From Sphaerobacter sp. (GTDB lineage: Bacteria > Chloroflexota > Chloroflexia > Thermomicrobiales > Thermomicrobiaceae), in the NCBI GenBank assembly GCA_029961075.1, contig JASBVL010000002.1, positions 1-64,000 of the forward strand: a DNA stretch of 64,000 bases, in the 5' to 3' direction. Shown in pieces: positions 1 through 8,529 of this stretch; within the stretch, counting starts at the first letter, position 1; each line of letters starts with the position of its first letter. The notes beneath the pieces were generated by a model. The model searched no databases. It had not been told where the DNA came from and saw only the letters and a program-made list of their open reading frames with translations. A program made the translations under genes and the position numbers.

Positions 1-34
1 GTTGTTCCTGAGCCAGGATCAAACTCTCCATCAG
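1..34 (-). rRNA. rrs: 16S rRNA, 5' end only (gene continues off the left edge)
   Basis: Read on the minus strand, positions 30 to 1 contain GAGTTTGATCCTGGCTCAG, the universally conserved 5' segment of bacterial 16S rRNA. Aligning the G of GAGTTTGATC (position 26) with E. coli base 9 puts the mature 5' end near position 34. The rest of the gene lies outside the window, so no taxonomic signal can be taken from it. Confidence 0.95.
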
Positions 35-136
35 TGTGCCCCACCACGGGGCGTTACACTCTGCCTGGTTCGTCCGACCCATACTCACCACGCGATCACG
101 AGGGATCGCGCGCGAGGGCACTCGATCACGCTCCAA

Positions 137-149
137 TTGTCAAGGTGCC
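137..149 (-). promoter_or_regulatory. candidate boxA-like antitermination site in the rRNA leader
   Basis: The minus strand reads GGCACCTTGACAA in the transcribed leader between the rRNA promoters and the 16S 5' end. It matches 9 of 13 positions of the E. coli rrn boxA. A perfect TTGACA sits inside it but has no -10 at a suitable distance, so a boxA role fits better than a promoter. A 16-base palindrome at 171-186 lies just upstream in the same leader. Confidence 0.35.
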
Positions 150-216
150 CGGGGCTGCTCCGCTTCCGCGGCGGCGAGCTCGCCGCTCGCCTCAGCCCCC
201 GCGAAACGCGACGACC

Positions 217-245
217 AGTCTAGCACGCCTCGGCTGTCGCGTCAA
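217..245 (-). promoter_or_regulatory. main rRNA promoter (16S direction)
   Basis: On the minus strand, -35 TTGACG (240-245), a 17-base spacer and -10 TAGACT (217-222), the latter preceded by TGC (extended -10). The predicted start is near 210, leaving a leader of about 175 nt before 16S. This is among the best -35/-10 pairs in the window, as expected for an rRNA operon. Confidence 0.8.
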
Positions 246-319
246 GGCCGTGCTGCTGTGTCGATCTGGTCTGGCCTTCGCTGTTTCGCGTTGCCGCCGC
301 CCTCAGCGGCGACACGCAT

Positions 320-349
320 ACTATAGCACATCGATCCACCCAGCGTCCA
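320..349 (-). promoter_or_regulatory. second, upstream rRNA promoter candidate
   Basis: On the minus strand, TGGACG (344-349), an 18-base spacer and TGC-TATAGT (-10 at 320-325). It lies about 105 bases upstream of the stronger promoter, giving the tandem arrangement common at rRNA operons. Confidence 0.5.
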
Positions 350-400
350 CCTCCGCAGCCGGTGATGTGACCGCGAGACACCACCAGGTAGCGCCCCTGC

Positions 401-429
401 TTGACCCGTCCGCGACCCGACACGATAAT
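401..429 (+). promoter_or_regulatory. promoter of the glutamine amidotransferase-like gene
   Basis: TTGACC (401-406), a 17-base spacer and GATAAT (424-429). The predicted transcript starts near 436. An upstream in-frame start at 401 lies in the -35 box, which supports translation from the ATG at 479. Confidence 0.6.
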
Positions 430-478
430 GCAGCGACCGTGCCGCGCGCCTGGCGCTGGGAAGGGAGGCCACGCCCCG

Positions 479-1231
479 ATGAAGCCGATCATTGGGATCA
501 CCCCGTCGATCGTGACGACGGACGGCGACCGTCCGGAGCGCCGCTACACGCTGGCGACCACCTACAGCGACGCGGTCGACGCCGCCGGCGGGGTGCCGAT
601 CATCCTCCCCTACCACGAGGGCAGCGTCGAGCGCATCCTCGACATCGTGGACGGCCTGGTGCTCAGCGGCGGCGCCGACCTGCGGCCTGACCGCTACGGC
701 GACACCACCGTTCACCCCACGGTCTACGGCATCGACGACCTGCGCGATTCCTTCGAGGTCGCGCTGGTGGAGCGGGCCATCGCCCGCGGCGTCCCGATCC
801 TGGGGATCTGTCGCGGCTGCCAGGTCCTGAACGTGGCCCTGGGCGGGACGCTGATCCAGGACATTCCCGACCAGCACGGCACCACGATCGAGCATCGTCA
901 GTCGGAGCGCACGATCCCCCCGGCCGAGCCGAGCCACAGCGTCAGCGTCGAATCCGGCTCCTTGCTGGAGACGGTCTACGGCGCGACCAGCCTGGCCACG
1001 AACTCCTTCCACCACCAGGCGATCCGCGACATCGCACCGAGCTTGCGGCTGGCCGGGCGCGCGCCGGACGGCATCGTCGAGGCGGTCTGGCGTCCGGGCC
1101 CGACGTGGGTCCTCGGCCTGCAGTGGCACCCCGAGCTGATGTTCCGCGCCCACCCCGAGCACCTGCGCCCGTTCCAGGCCCTGGTGGCAGCGGCGCGCGC
1201 CGCGGGGCGGTCGGCCGCGGTCGGGAGCTGA
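479..1231 (+). CDS. gamma-glutamyl-gamma-aminobutyrate hydrolase family protein (peptidase C26)
   Basis: A 250-residue class I glutamine-amidotransferase-fold hydrolase. Visible are the start MKPIIGITPS, the nucleophile elbow GICRGCQ with Cys111, and the His/Glu pair in QWHPE (His217, Glu219), so the catalytic triad is complete. Relatives (PuuD-like) cleave gamma-glutamyl amides such as gamma-glutamyl-GABA in polyamine breakdown. No other puu genes are nearby, so the substrate is unproven. Start chosen at the ATG preceded by AAGGGAGG (461-468). It is cytosolic, monocistronic and divergent from the rRNA operon. Confidence 0.85.
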   Translation: MKPIIGITPSIVTTDGDRPERRYTLATTYSDAVDAAGGVPIILPYHEGSVERILDIVDGLVLSGGADLRPDRYGDTTVHPTVYGIDDLRDSFEVALVERAIARGVPILGICRGCQVLNVALGGTLIQDIPDQHGTTIEHRQSERTIPPAEPSHSVSVESGSLLETVYGATSLATNSFHHQAIRDIAPSLRLAGRAPDGIVEAVWRPGPTWVLGLQWHPELMFRAHPEHLRPFQALVAAARAAGRSAAVGS

Positions 1232-1256
1232 CGCTGGCGCGGCCAGCAAGACAAGA

Positions 1257-1284
1257 ACGCGGGCGGCAGGTGTGCCGCCCGCGT
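1257..1284 (-). terminator. rho-independent terminator of lon
   Basis: A perfect 11-bp stem (1257-1267 with 1274-1284) and a 6-nt loop. In the leftward (lon) direction it is followed by the T-rich TTCTTGTCTTG; the rightward side is not T-rich. It lies 24 bases past the lon stop codon. Confidence 0.7.
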
Positions 1285-1308
1285 CTGGTGTCCGCCACGC
1301 TGGCGCGC

Positions 1309-3822
1309 CTAGGTGGCCACGTCGGTGCCCTGCTGGCTCGCCGCCGCCACCTCACGCAGCTCGCGCTCCGAGGCGCCCTGCTGGCGGGCCGCGGCGACCC
1401 GCCCCTTGAACTCCTCCGGCATCGCCACGCTCAGGACTTCGTCGATGGTGTCCACCAGGACGAACTCCAGGCGCTCGCGCAGCGACGGCGGGAGATCATC
1501 CAGGTCGGCCTCGTTGCGCTTCGGCATGATGAAGACCTTGACGCCGGCGCGGGCCGCGGCCAGCGCCTTCTCCTTGATGCCACCGACCGGCAGCACCTGA
1601 CCGCGCAGGGTGATCTCGCCGGTCATCGCCACCTCGTTGCGCACCGGGATGCCGGTGAGCAGCGAGACGAGCGCCGTGGTGATGGCGACGCCGGCCGATG
1701 GCCCGTCCTTCGGGACCGCCCCGGCCGGGACGTGCAGGTGCACGTCGCTCTCCTTGAAGAAGTCCGGGTCGATGCCGAATTCGGTCGCCCGCGCGCGGAC
1801 CAGGCTGAGCGCAGCCTGGGACGACTCCCGCATCACCTCGCCCAGTTGCCCGGTGATGATCACGTTGCCGCGGCCGGGCATGCGCGACGCTTCGATGAAC
1901 ATGATGTCGCCGCCGACCGGAGTCACCCCGACGCCGATGGCCACGCCCGGCACGGCGGTCCGCTCGCTGAGCTCCTCATAGTGGAACCGGCGCTTGCCCA
2001 ACAGCTCGCGGATGTGCTCGGCCTGGATGGTGCGCTGGACCGCCTGGCCCTCGGCCAAACGGGTGGCGATCTTCCGGGCGACGCTGGCGATCTCGCGCTC
2101 GAGGTTCCGCACCCCCGCCTCGCGCGTGTAGTGCTGGATGATCTCCATCAGCGCGCTGTCGTCGATGGTGACCTCCTCCGGCGAGAGCGCGTGCCGCTTG
2201 AGCTGCTTCGGCACGAGGTAGTGCCGCGCGATGTTGAGCTTCTCCTCGTCGGTGTACCCCGAGAGCTGCAGGATCTCCATCCGGTCGCGCAGTGCCGGCG
2301 GGATGGTGTCCAGCATGTTCGCCGTCGCGATGAACATTACCTTGGACAGGTCGAACGGCACGTCCAGGTAATGGTCACGGAAGGTGCTGTTCTGCTCGGG
2401 GTCGAGGACCTCCAGCAGGGCCGACGAGGGATCGCCCCGCCAGTCGGCGCCCAGCTTGTCGATCTCGTCGAGCACGAAGACCGGGTCGTTGGTGCCGGCG
2501 CGGCGAATGGCCTGGATGATCCGGCCCGGCATCGCACCGATGTAGGTCCGCCGGTGCCCGCGGATCTCGGCCTCATCCCGCACGCCGCCGAGCGACATCC
2601 GGGTGAACTCCCGCCCGAGCGCGCGCGCGATCGACTGGGCCAGGCTCGTCTTGCCCACGCCCGGCGGGCCGACGAAGCAGAGGATCGGCTCGCGGCTCTC
2701 CTCCTCGTCGGAGACCGCCCGCTCCTTGCGCAGCCGGCGCACCGCCAGGTACTCGAGGATCCGCTCCTTGACCTTCTCGAGGTCGTAGTGATCCTCGTCC
2801 AGGATCTGGCGCGCCTTGGCGATGTCGATCTCCTGCTCGGTGCTCTTGTTCCAGGGCAGCGAGGTGAGCCAGTCCAGATAGGTCCGGATCACGCCATACT
2901 CGGCCGCGGCGGGCGGCAGCTTGGACAGGCGGTCCAGCTCGCGCCGCGCCTCGCGCTCGGCCTCCTCTGGCATGCCGGCTTGCTCGATCTTGGCCCGCAG
3001 CTCATTGATCTCGGCTTCCTGCTCGCTGGTCTCACCCAGCTCGCGCTGGATGGCCTTGAGCTGCTCGCGCAGGTAGTACTCCCGCTGGGTCTTGCCGACC
3101 TCCTCCTGCACCTGGCTCTGGATCTTCTTGCCCAGCTCGAGCAGGTCCAGCTCCTTGCTCATGAAGGCGTTCAGCCGCTGCAGCTTGGCCCGAACACTGT
3201 CGAGCTCGAGCAGCGCCTGCCGCTCTTCGGCCTCCATGCGCAGGTTGCTGGCGATCAGGTAGACCAGGTGGAGCGGGTCGTCGATGTTGAGCGCCGCCGT
3301 GACCAGCTCCTCCGGCAGGTTGGAGACCAGGCCGACCAGCCGCTGGAACAGCTCCTGGGCGTTGCGCACGAGCGCCTTGATCTCGACCGACTCCTCGACC
3401 TCCTCCGGGATCTCCTCAACCCGGGCGGTGAGGTAGGGCTCCTCCTGGAGCCACTCGACGATGCGCATGCGCCGCTGCCCCTGGACGGCCAGCCGCACCG
3501 TGCCGTCCGGCACCCGCATCATCTGGTGGATGCTGGCGATTGTCCCGATCTCATACGTCTCGCCGGGCCCAGCACCCTCCTGCTCGGGGTCCTTCTGCAG
3601 CACCAACCCCACCATGCGGTCGCCGGAGACCACGTCGTCGATCAGGCGGAGGGACCGCGGTTGGCCCGCGGCCAGGGGCACGAGCGTCATGGGGAAGACG
3701 ACGGTGCCCCGGAGCGGCAGGATGGGCAGCACCAGCGTCGACGGCGCCTCTTCCTGCTCCTCTGGTGTCTCGTCAGTCGGCTCGTAGCCCGGCTCGTTGT
3801 CGCTTCGGAATCTCTCGACCAT
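1309..3822 (-). CDS. lon: ATP-dependent endopeptidase Lon
   Basis: An 837-residue, full-length LonA protease. In order it has an N-terminal LON substrate-binding domain (from about residue 30), a coiled-coil helical region, an AAA+ module with Walker [10 protein letters not shown] (Lys391), and a C-terminal peptidase domain with the Ser-Lys dyad Ser709 (PKDGPSAG) and Lys752 (GGIKEKAL). It degrades misfolded and regulatory proteins in the cytosol. The gene starts 6 bases after the hsp20 stop, with GAGAGG just upstream, so the two genes form one heat-shock operon. A terminator follows. Confidence 0.97.
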   Translation of the reverse strand: MVERFRSDNEPGYEPTDETPEEQEEAPSTLVLPILPLRGTVVFPMTLVPLAAGQPRSLRLIDDVVSGDRMVGLVLQKDPEQEGAGPGETYEIGTIASIHQMMRVPDGTVRLAVQGQRRMRIVEWLQEEPYLTARVEEIPEEVEESVEIKALVRNAQELFQRLVGLVSNLPEELVTAALNIDDPLHLVYLIASNLRMEAEERQALLELDSVRAKLQRLNAFMSKELDLLELGKKIQSQVQEEVGKTQREYYLREQLKAIQRELGETSEQEAEINELRAKIEQAGMPEEAEREARRELDRLSKLPPAAAEYGVIRTYLDWLTSLPWNKSTEQEIDIAKARQILDEDHYDLEKVKERILEYLAVRRLRKERAVSDEEESREPILCFVGPPGVGKTSLAQSIARALGREFTRMSLGGVRDEAEIRGHRRTYIGAMPGRIIQAIRRAGTNDPVFVLDEIDKLGADWRGDPSSALLEVLDPEQNSTFRDHYLDVPFDLSKVMFIATANMLDTIPPALRDRMEILQLSGYTDEEKLNIARHYLVPKQLKRHALSPEEVTIDDSALMEIIQHYTREAGVRNLEREIASVARKIATRLAEGQAVQRTIQAEHIRELLGKRRFHYEELSERTAVPGVAIGVGVTPVGGDIMFIEASRMPGRGNVIITGQLGEVMRESSQAALSLVRARATEFGIDPDFFKESDVHLHVPAGAVPKDGPSAGVAITTALVSLLTGIPVRNEVAMTGEITLRGQVLPVGGIKEKALAAARAGVKVFIMPKRNEADLDDLPPSLRERLEFVLVDTIDEVLSVAMPEEFKGRVAAARQQGASERELREVAAASQQGTDVAT

Positions 3823-3828
3823 CCGTGG

Positions 3829-4290
3829 TTACCTCTCTTGGTCCGTCGCAGACGCCCCGCCCCGCGGCACGATGCGGGTCGCCTGCGCCCGAGGCAGGGT
3901 TACCCGGAGAAACCCGTGCTCGTAGACCGCCTCGACGGCGTCCAGCACGACCGGGAACGGCAGGAAGACCTCCGCCTCGAATGGGCCGTACGCGATCCCC
4001 ATCTCGTGGTAGGTCCGCTTCGGATGGGGCGCCGTGTTCTGTCGGAGCCCGGCGATGTGGAGGACGCTCTCGTCCACCACCACCTGCAGGTCTTCTTCGC
4101 GCATGCCGGCGATCTCCACGGTCACCACCAGCGCGGTCTCGCACTCGTACACCTCGACTGGCGGTCGCCAGACGCCGACGTGCGAGCGGGACAGCGGACG
4201 GCCGCTGATCACCAGCGCCCGAAAGACTTCTTCCATCTCCTGCTGGATGCGGTCCGTCCCACGGCTGCCTTGCCTGCGCACGATCAACAT
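3829..4290 (-). CDS. Hsp20/alpha-crystallin family small heat-shock protein
   Basis: A 153-residue small heat-shock protein with an alpha-crystallin domain at about residues 40-135 (VEIAGMREEDLQVVV, then HGFLRVTLP). It is an ATP-independent holdase. The frame is open further upstream, but residues before MLIVRRQG are Pro/Arg-rich and non-conserved and would begin inside the promoter at 4450-4478. The ATG at 4290 is therefore chosen; a GAGG lies about 11 bases before it. It is first in an operon with lon, pairing a holdase with a protease. Confidence 0.88.
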   Translation of the reverse strand: MLIVRRQGSRGTDRIQQEMEEVFRALVISGRPLSRSHVGVWRPPVEVYECETALVVTVEIAGMREEDLQVVVDESVLHIAGLRQNTAPHPKRTYHEMGIAYGPFEAEVFLPFPVVLDAVEAVYEHGFLRVTLPRAQATRIVPRGGASATDQER

Positions 4291-4449
4291 CTCTGCCCGT
4301 CCTCTTGTGTCGACTGGTTCCCGGGGTGTCTGTCGCAAAGACGAGTCCAAAACCTCGGCCGCCCCCGCGCTCCAGCCGGCGCCACCAAGGTGTCGGGCGA
4401 GTCCACAGGCGTGGGTGGGCGGACGAGCGACGGCTTCCAGGTTCGCCCT

Positions 4450-4478
4450 AGTATAACACGGGAAAAGAACCCTGACAA
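4450..4478 (-). promoter_or_regulatory. hsp20-lon promoter
   Basis: On the minus strand, TTGTCA (4473-4478), a 17-base spacer and TATACT (4450-4455), preceded by TGT (extended -10). This is a housekeeping-type promoter, not a sigma-32-like one, so heat regulation would have to come from a repressor; see the inverted repeats directly upstream. Confidence 0.75.
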
Positions 4479-4515
4479 ACACGTGTCAAAGGATATTGAT
4501 GCGATCCGTATCAAT
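4473..4515 (-). promoter_or_regulatory. two inverted repeats at the hsp20-lon promoter, candidate operators
   Basis: The first is TGACA-N6-TGTCA (4473-4488), which overlaps the -35 box and contains the palindrome ACACGTGT. The second is ATTGAT-N9-ATCAAT (4495-4515), just upstream and overlapping the stop codon of the preceding gene. Neither matches CIRCE (TTAGCACTC-N9-GAGTGCTAA), although the second shares its 9-base spacing. A repressor site is inferred from position and symmetry only. Confidence 0.4.
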
Positions 4516-5434
4516 GCCACGGCTGGTAGAGAATGAGGATCGTGGTGATGCCCCACAGCACGATGCTCAACAGCAGGGGCAGGTCGTCGAGCAGGACCTG
4601 CTCCGGCGCCCCGCCGCCGTTCTTGCGATGCACCAGGAAGAGGTAGCGGAAGATCCCGTAGATCACGAACGGGATGGTCAGCATCATCGCGTGATTGTCG
4701 GGAAGGTTGGGCGCCGAGAAGGTGTAGAGCGAGTAGGCCATGATGGTCGCCGCCGACACCACCCCGATCAGGTCATCGAGGAGCGCCGGCGAGTAGTCGT
4801 CCAGGATCTTGCGGTGCGCCCCCGCGTTGTCGTCGAGCAGGACCAGCTCGTGCCGCCGCTTGGCGAAGCCCAGGAAGAGCGACAGCAGGACGGTACACAC
4901 GTAGAGCCACGGCGAGATGGGAATGCCGATCACCACCGCCCCGGCCGCGGCCCGGAGCACGAAGCCGGCGGCGATGACGAAGACGTCGATGATGACCCAG
5001 TGCTTGAGCATGAAGGTGTAGGCCAGCATCAGCAGGGCGTAGAGCACCAGGATCCCCGCGAACACCGGGGTGATGGCCAGCGCGGTCGGCAGCACCGTCA
5101 GCGCGATTACCGCGATCGCCAGCTTCGCCACGGTCGGGCTCAACCGGCCCGAGGCGATCGGGCGCTTGCACTTGAGCGGATGGTGGCGGTCGGCCTCGGC
5201 ATCCAGGAGGTCATTGAACAGGTAGACCGCACTGCTGGTGAGCGAGAAGAGCACCGCCGCCAGCGTCACGATGGCGAACTTATCCGCCGCGAACAGGCTG
5301 CCGTCGAAGACGAGCGCCGCGAAGACGACCGCGTTCTTGGTCCATTGCTTCGGCCGCATCGCCTCGACCAGCGCGGTCAGCTTCGTGATCGCTGCCGGTG
5401 CGACATTGCTCGATGGCGTCTCAGGTCGATCCAC
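4511..5434 (-). CDS. UbiA-family prenyltransferase, decaprenyl-phosphate phosphoribosyltransferase-like
   Basis: A 307-residue polytopic membrane protein with the UbiA signature NDLLDAEADRHHPLKCKRP and an N-terminal RPKQWTKN motif. These resemble the family that transfers phosphoribose from PRPP to polyprenyl phosphate (DPPR synthase, Rv3806c type) more than quinone prenyltransferases. The start is the GTG at 5434, with AGAGGAGG five bases before it; more upstream starts would run into the neighbouring gene. It lies 50 bases downstream of the glycoside-hydrolase-like gene, so probably co-transcribed. No epimerase genes for decaprenyl-arabinose are seen here, so the end product is open. Confidence 0.8.
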   Translation of the reverse strand: MDRPETPSSNVAPAAITKLTALVEAMRPKQWTKNAVVFAALVFDGSLFAADKFAIVTLAAVLFSLTSSAVYLFNDLLDAEADRHHPLKCKRPIASGRLSPTVAKLAIAVIALTVLPTALAITPVFAGILVLYALLMLAYTFMLKHWVIIDVFVIAAGFVLRAAAGAVVIGIPISPWLYVCTVLLSLFLGFAKRRHELVLLDDNAGAHRKILDDYSPALLDDLIGVVSAATIMAYSLYTFSAPNLPDNHAMMLTIPFVIYGIFRYLFLVHRKNGGGAPEQVLLDDLPLLLSIVLWGITTILILYQPWH

Positions 5435-5484
5435 AACGACCTCCTCTGCACCGGTGGCAGACCGGACGAGCCGATTCCGCGGGG

Positions 5485-7227
5485 CTACGGCGCGCCCAGC
5501 GCCCCCTCGTGGTAGTCGCTGGCCGCGTTCCACAGCATCCAGCCCGAACTGCCGAAGTCCTCGGCGGCGTCGATCTGCGCCCGCACCTCCGCGTCGCCAT
5601 ACGGGATCCCCTCTCCGTAGGAGAAGTCCTGCAGCCAGGGCCGGAACTTCGGCGCCGCCTCCGGCACCCGCTCCCCGCCGTTCTCCAGGCTCCACAAGAT
5701 CACCTCGTAGGGGTGATCGTTGGGGATGTCGAACCCCATGGAGCCGGGGTAGAAGTGGGACGGGTAGATCATCGGGCAGATGTAGTCCACCACGGGGGCA
5801 ATCGCTTCCAGGTTCTGCCCGATCCCGCCGTCACTGAGCTCCCAGAAGGTAAGGCCAAAGACGTCGACGGCCAGGTAGGCCGGGGTCGGCGCCAGTGCGG
5901 CCCGGACGCCGGCGAGGAAGTCACGGATCGCGGCGGCGCGGGTCTCCGCGTTGTGCGGCACGCCGTACTCTGCCTCGTCCAATGGGCCGTCGCTCGGGAA
6001 GCGGATGTAGTCGAGCTGGATCTCGTCGAACCCGAGCTCTGCCGCCTCCCGGGTGAGGGCGGTATCGTACTCCCAAACCTCGTGTCGATGGGCGTTCACC
6101 CAGGCCAGGCCATTCCAGGTCCGCCAGAGGCTCCCGTCGGGCACGTGGATCGCCCACTCGGGACGGTGCTCGGCGAGCACGGGGTCCTCGAAGACCACGA
6201 TCCGGGCGATGGCGTAGATGCCGCGCTCGTGCAGCGCCGCCACCACCGCCTTCGGGTCGAGGATCGGGTTGACGGCGCCGATGTCGTGCGCCAGCCGCAC
6301 CCGGGTGTCGTAGTAGACCGAGCCGGTGCTGTCCTTCAGGTCGATGACCATCGCGTTCAACTCGGTCCGCTCCACCAGCGCGATCATCTCCTGGAAGCGC
6401 TGCGGGTCCGCCGCGACGTCCGCGGTGAGGTAGATGGCCTTCGCCTTGAAGGGCTCGAGCCGGGCATCCACTCGCATGCGCTGATCCAACGGCACCGTCG
6501 CGGCCCGGTAGCCGGGTGCCTTGACGACGACCGTCCCCTTCGTCGGGCCGCCCGTCAGCCGGAAGCTGCCGTCGGCACCCGTCGTCGCCTCGGCCGAACC
6601 CGCCACCACGCGCGCCCCGGCGAGCGGCTGGCCGGCCGCGTCGGTGATCGTGCCGGTAATCACATCGTAGCGGAGCGCGATCTCGAACGCGGTCTGCCGT
6701 CCGATCGCGAGCGTCGCGTCGCGGTAGTCGTCGGCCGTCACCGCGAGGAGCGCTCCCACGGGCACATCCCGCAGCACGAACGTGCCGTCGGCGCCGGTGG
6801 TCGTCGCAACCAGCGGCGTGCCGTCCGGGGCACGGGCCTCGACCGCGGCCCCGGCGATGGGCTGACCGTCGGCGACGTTGCGCACCACCCCGTGGACGAC
6901 GTTGGGGCGGAGCGTGATGCGAATCTCGCCCTCACCGGAGAGGGTCACCGACTGCGAATCGTAGCCATCCTTCTGGACCTGGATCTGGGTGACCTCGCGC
7001 GGAACGCGGAACCGCCCCTCGGCATCAGTGCGGATCTCCTGCGGGCCGCCGAGAATGCGGGCGTCTGCCACCGGCTCCCCGGTGTAGGCATCGACCACCT
7101 GGCCACCATAGCCGCGTGCGTCGGCGAACTGCTGATAGGCGACGAGCCCGGTGAATCCGAGGAGTGGCACGATGAGGATCAGGCTGTACCACCAACTGAT
7201 GCGGTCCCATCGGCGACGCCGACGCAC
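5485..7227 (-). CDS. membrane-anchored putative glycoside hydrolase (DUF4015-type) with carboxypeptidase-regulatory-like repeats
   Basis: About 580 residues. It has a short Arg-rich N-terminus, one transmembrane anchor (SLILIVPLLGFTGLVAY), then three tandem Ig-like carboxypeptidase-regulatory units (each with a pattern like GxVxDAxxGxPVxGAxV, about residues 40-260), then a C-terminal TIM-barrel domain. The last carries MVIDLKDSTGSVYYD, ELGFDEIQLDYIRFPSDG and YICPMIYPSHF, typical of the putative glycosyl hydrolase DUF4015 family. It likely sits outside the membrane and acts on surface or extracellular glycans; the substrate is unknown. The GTG at 7227 is chosen because AGAGGAGGAGGG lies about 9 bases upstream. 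Confidence 0.78.
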   Translation of the reverse strand: MRRRRRWDRISWWYSLILIVPLLGFTGLVAYQQFADARGYGGQVVDAYTGEPVADARILGGPQEIRTDAEGRFRVPREVTQIQVQKDGYDSQSVTLSGEGEIRITLRPNVVHGVVRNVADGQPIAGAAVEARAPDGTPLVATTTGADGTFVLRDVPVGALLAVTADDYRDATLAIGRQTAFEIALRYDVITGTITDAAGQPLAGARVVAGSAEATTGADGSFRLTGGPTKGTVVVKAPGYRAATVPLDQRMRVDARLEPFKAKAIYLTADVAADPQRFQEMIALVERTELNAMVIDLKDSTGSVYYDTRVRLAHDIGAVNPILDPKAVVAALHERGIYAIARIVVFEDPVLAEHRPEWAIHVPDGSLWRTWNGLAWVNAHRHEVWEYDTALTREAAELGFDEIQLDYIRFPSDGPLDEAEYGVPHNAETRAAAIRDFLAGVRAALAPTPAYLAVDVFGLTFWELSDGGIGQNLEAIAPVVDYICPMIYPSHFYPGSMGFDIPNDHPYEVILWSLENGGERVPEAAPKFRPWLQDFSYGEGIPYGDAEVRAQIDAAEDFGSSGWMLWNAASDYHEGALGAP

Positions 7228-7352
7228 TGCTAGGCGCCCTCCTCCTCTGCGTGTCCACGCTGTGCGGTGCTGTGTCGGCCGGGGCACACCCGCGCGACGC
7301 GGGATCGGCGGCGGATGGGTCGCTTGTCGGGCCCATCAGGCGGCACCGCACC

Positions 7353-7369
7353 ACCCCCGTGCGACGGGG
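7353..7369. other. short GC hairpin in the divergent intergenic region
   Basis: CCCCCGT-GCG-ACGGGGG forms a perfect 7-bp stem with a 3-base loop. No T-run follows on either strand, so it is not a classical terminator. It could shape the leader of the leftward hydrolase gene. Confidence 0.3.
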
Positions 7370-7437
7370 GCACCGTATGCCATACTACCATCTGCGCGAC
7401 GCGGCCAGGCCGGACACGGCGCCCGGCGGGCTGGCGA

Positions 7438-7467
7438 TTGACCGCATGCAGGGTTGAACCGTATAAT
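7438..7467 (+). promoter_or_regulatory. promoter of the polyprenyl diphosphate synthase gene
   Basis: TTGACC (7438-7443), an 18-base spacer and a perfect TATAAT (7462-7467), predicting a transcript start near 7474. The first in-frame ATG of the open frame (7454) lies inside this promoter, so translation must begin downstream. Confidence 0.75.
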
Positions 7468-7522
7468 CCGCCGAAGGTGCGGGCTGGCGCTGGGGGAGTT
7501 GCCCGCGCGCTCGGTTCCAGTG

Positions 7523-8518
7523 ATGGGTTGGCAGCCGTTGGATCTCTCCGATGTGATGTCGGTCATGCGGGCCGATGTGGCCCGGGTTGAAGACCGGCTC
7601 CGCGAGGAAGTACGCGTCGAGTTCCCATTCGTCGGGGAGATCCTGCAAGGGCTGATCGACGCCGGGGGCAAGCGACTTCGGCCCCTGACCCTCCTCCTCG
7701 CGGCGCGGCCCTTCTCCTACGACATCGAGCGCCTCCTGCCGGCGGCGGTCGGCGTCGAACTGCTCCACACCGCCTCCCTCATCCACGACGACACGGTGGA
7801 CAGGGCGCTCCTGCGCCGCGGGCGGCCGACGCTCAACTCCATCTTCAGCACCGAGACGGTGATCCTGCTGGGCGACTACGTGTTCGCCCGCTCCGCCATG
7901 ATGGCGGCGCAAACGATGAACCCGCGGGTGATGCAGGTGTTCGCCTCCAGCCTGGCGCACATCTGCGACGGCCAACTGCGCGAGATCTTCACCGCGCGGG
8001 AGCTCGACCAGAGCTTCGACGACTACCGGCGGCGCATCTTCGGCAAGACCGCCTCGCTCTTCGCTGGCTCGGCGGAGATGGGCGCCATCTTGGGCGAGGC
8101 CGACGAGCCGCAGATCCAGGCACTCCGGCGCTACGGGGAGAACCTCGGCATGGCCTTCCAGATCGTCGACGACGTGCTCGACCTGCGCGAGTCGACCGAC
8201 GAGATCGGCAAGCCGGCCGGCCTGGATCTCCGCCAGGGGACCATTACCCTCCCCACCATGCTCTTCTTCGAGCTGAATCGCGGGAATGGCCACTACGCCG
8301 AGCTCGTGCGCCGCGTGGTGGACGGCCGCGGGGCGACCGACGAAGACTACGCCACGGCGACCGCGGTGATCCGGGAGTCCGGCGCCTTGGAGCGCGCGCT
8401 CGAGATCGCGGCCGAGTATGTCCGGCAGGCCCGCGAGGCGCTGCGCATCGTCCCGCCAGGCGAAGGGCGGGACCTGCTCGAGGTCCTGGCCGAGGCCTCG
8501 CTCTCGCGGACGCGCTAG
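7523..8518 (+). CDS. polyprenyl diphosphate synthase (trans-isoprenyl chain elongating)
   Basis: A 331-residue cytosolic enzyme that condenses isopentenyl diphosphate units onto an allylic primer. The first Asp-rich motif is DDTVD at residues 89-93 with GRPT following, and the second is DDVLD at 216-220. Between them lie the GGKRLRP and GDYVFARS blocks of the family. The product is probably the menaquinone side chain or a lipid carrier precursor; chain length cannot be read with confidence. The ATG at 7523 is the first start downstream of the predicted transcript start; a GGGGGAG lies unusually far (about 26 bases) upstream. Confidence 0.88.
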   Translation: MGWQPLDLSDVMSVMRADVARVEDRLREEVRVEFPFVGEILQGLIDAGGKRLRPLTLLLAARPFSYDIERLLPAAVGVELLHTASLIHDDTVDRALLRRGRPTLNSIFSTETVILLGDYVFARSAMMAAQTMNPRVMQVFASSLAHICDGQLREIFTARELDQSFDDYRRRIFGKTASLFAGSAEMGAILGEADEPQIQALRRYGENLGMAFQIVDDVLDLRESTDEIGKPAGLDLRQGTITLPTMLFFELNRGNGHYAELVRRVVDGRGATDEDYATATAVIRESGALERALEIAAEYVRQAREALRIVPPGEGRDLLEVLAEASLSRTR

Positions 8519-8529
8519 CCCCCGCGGGC

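Noticed and set aside
138-143. TTGACA as an additional rRNA -35 box
   Set aside because: No -10 hexamer at 16-18 bases; it falls in the boxA-like site within the leader.
1105-4536. A very long open frame opposite lon and hsp20
   Set aside because: Antisense shadow typical of high-GC DNA: Leu/Asp/His/Arg-rich with no domain. lon and hsp20 on the other strand are complete. The same applies to the frames opposite clpC (20165-22873) and the EF-G-like gene (55845-57908).
7454-7522. Earlier ATG for polyprenyl diphosphate synthase
   Set aside because: It lies between the -35 and -10 of the TTGACC/TATAAT promoter, so it cannot be in the mRNA from that promoter.
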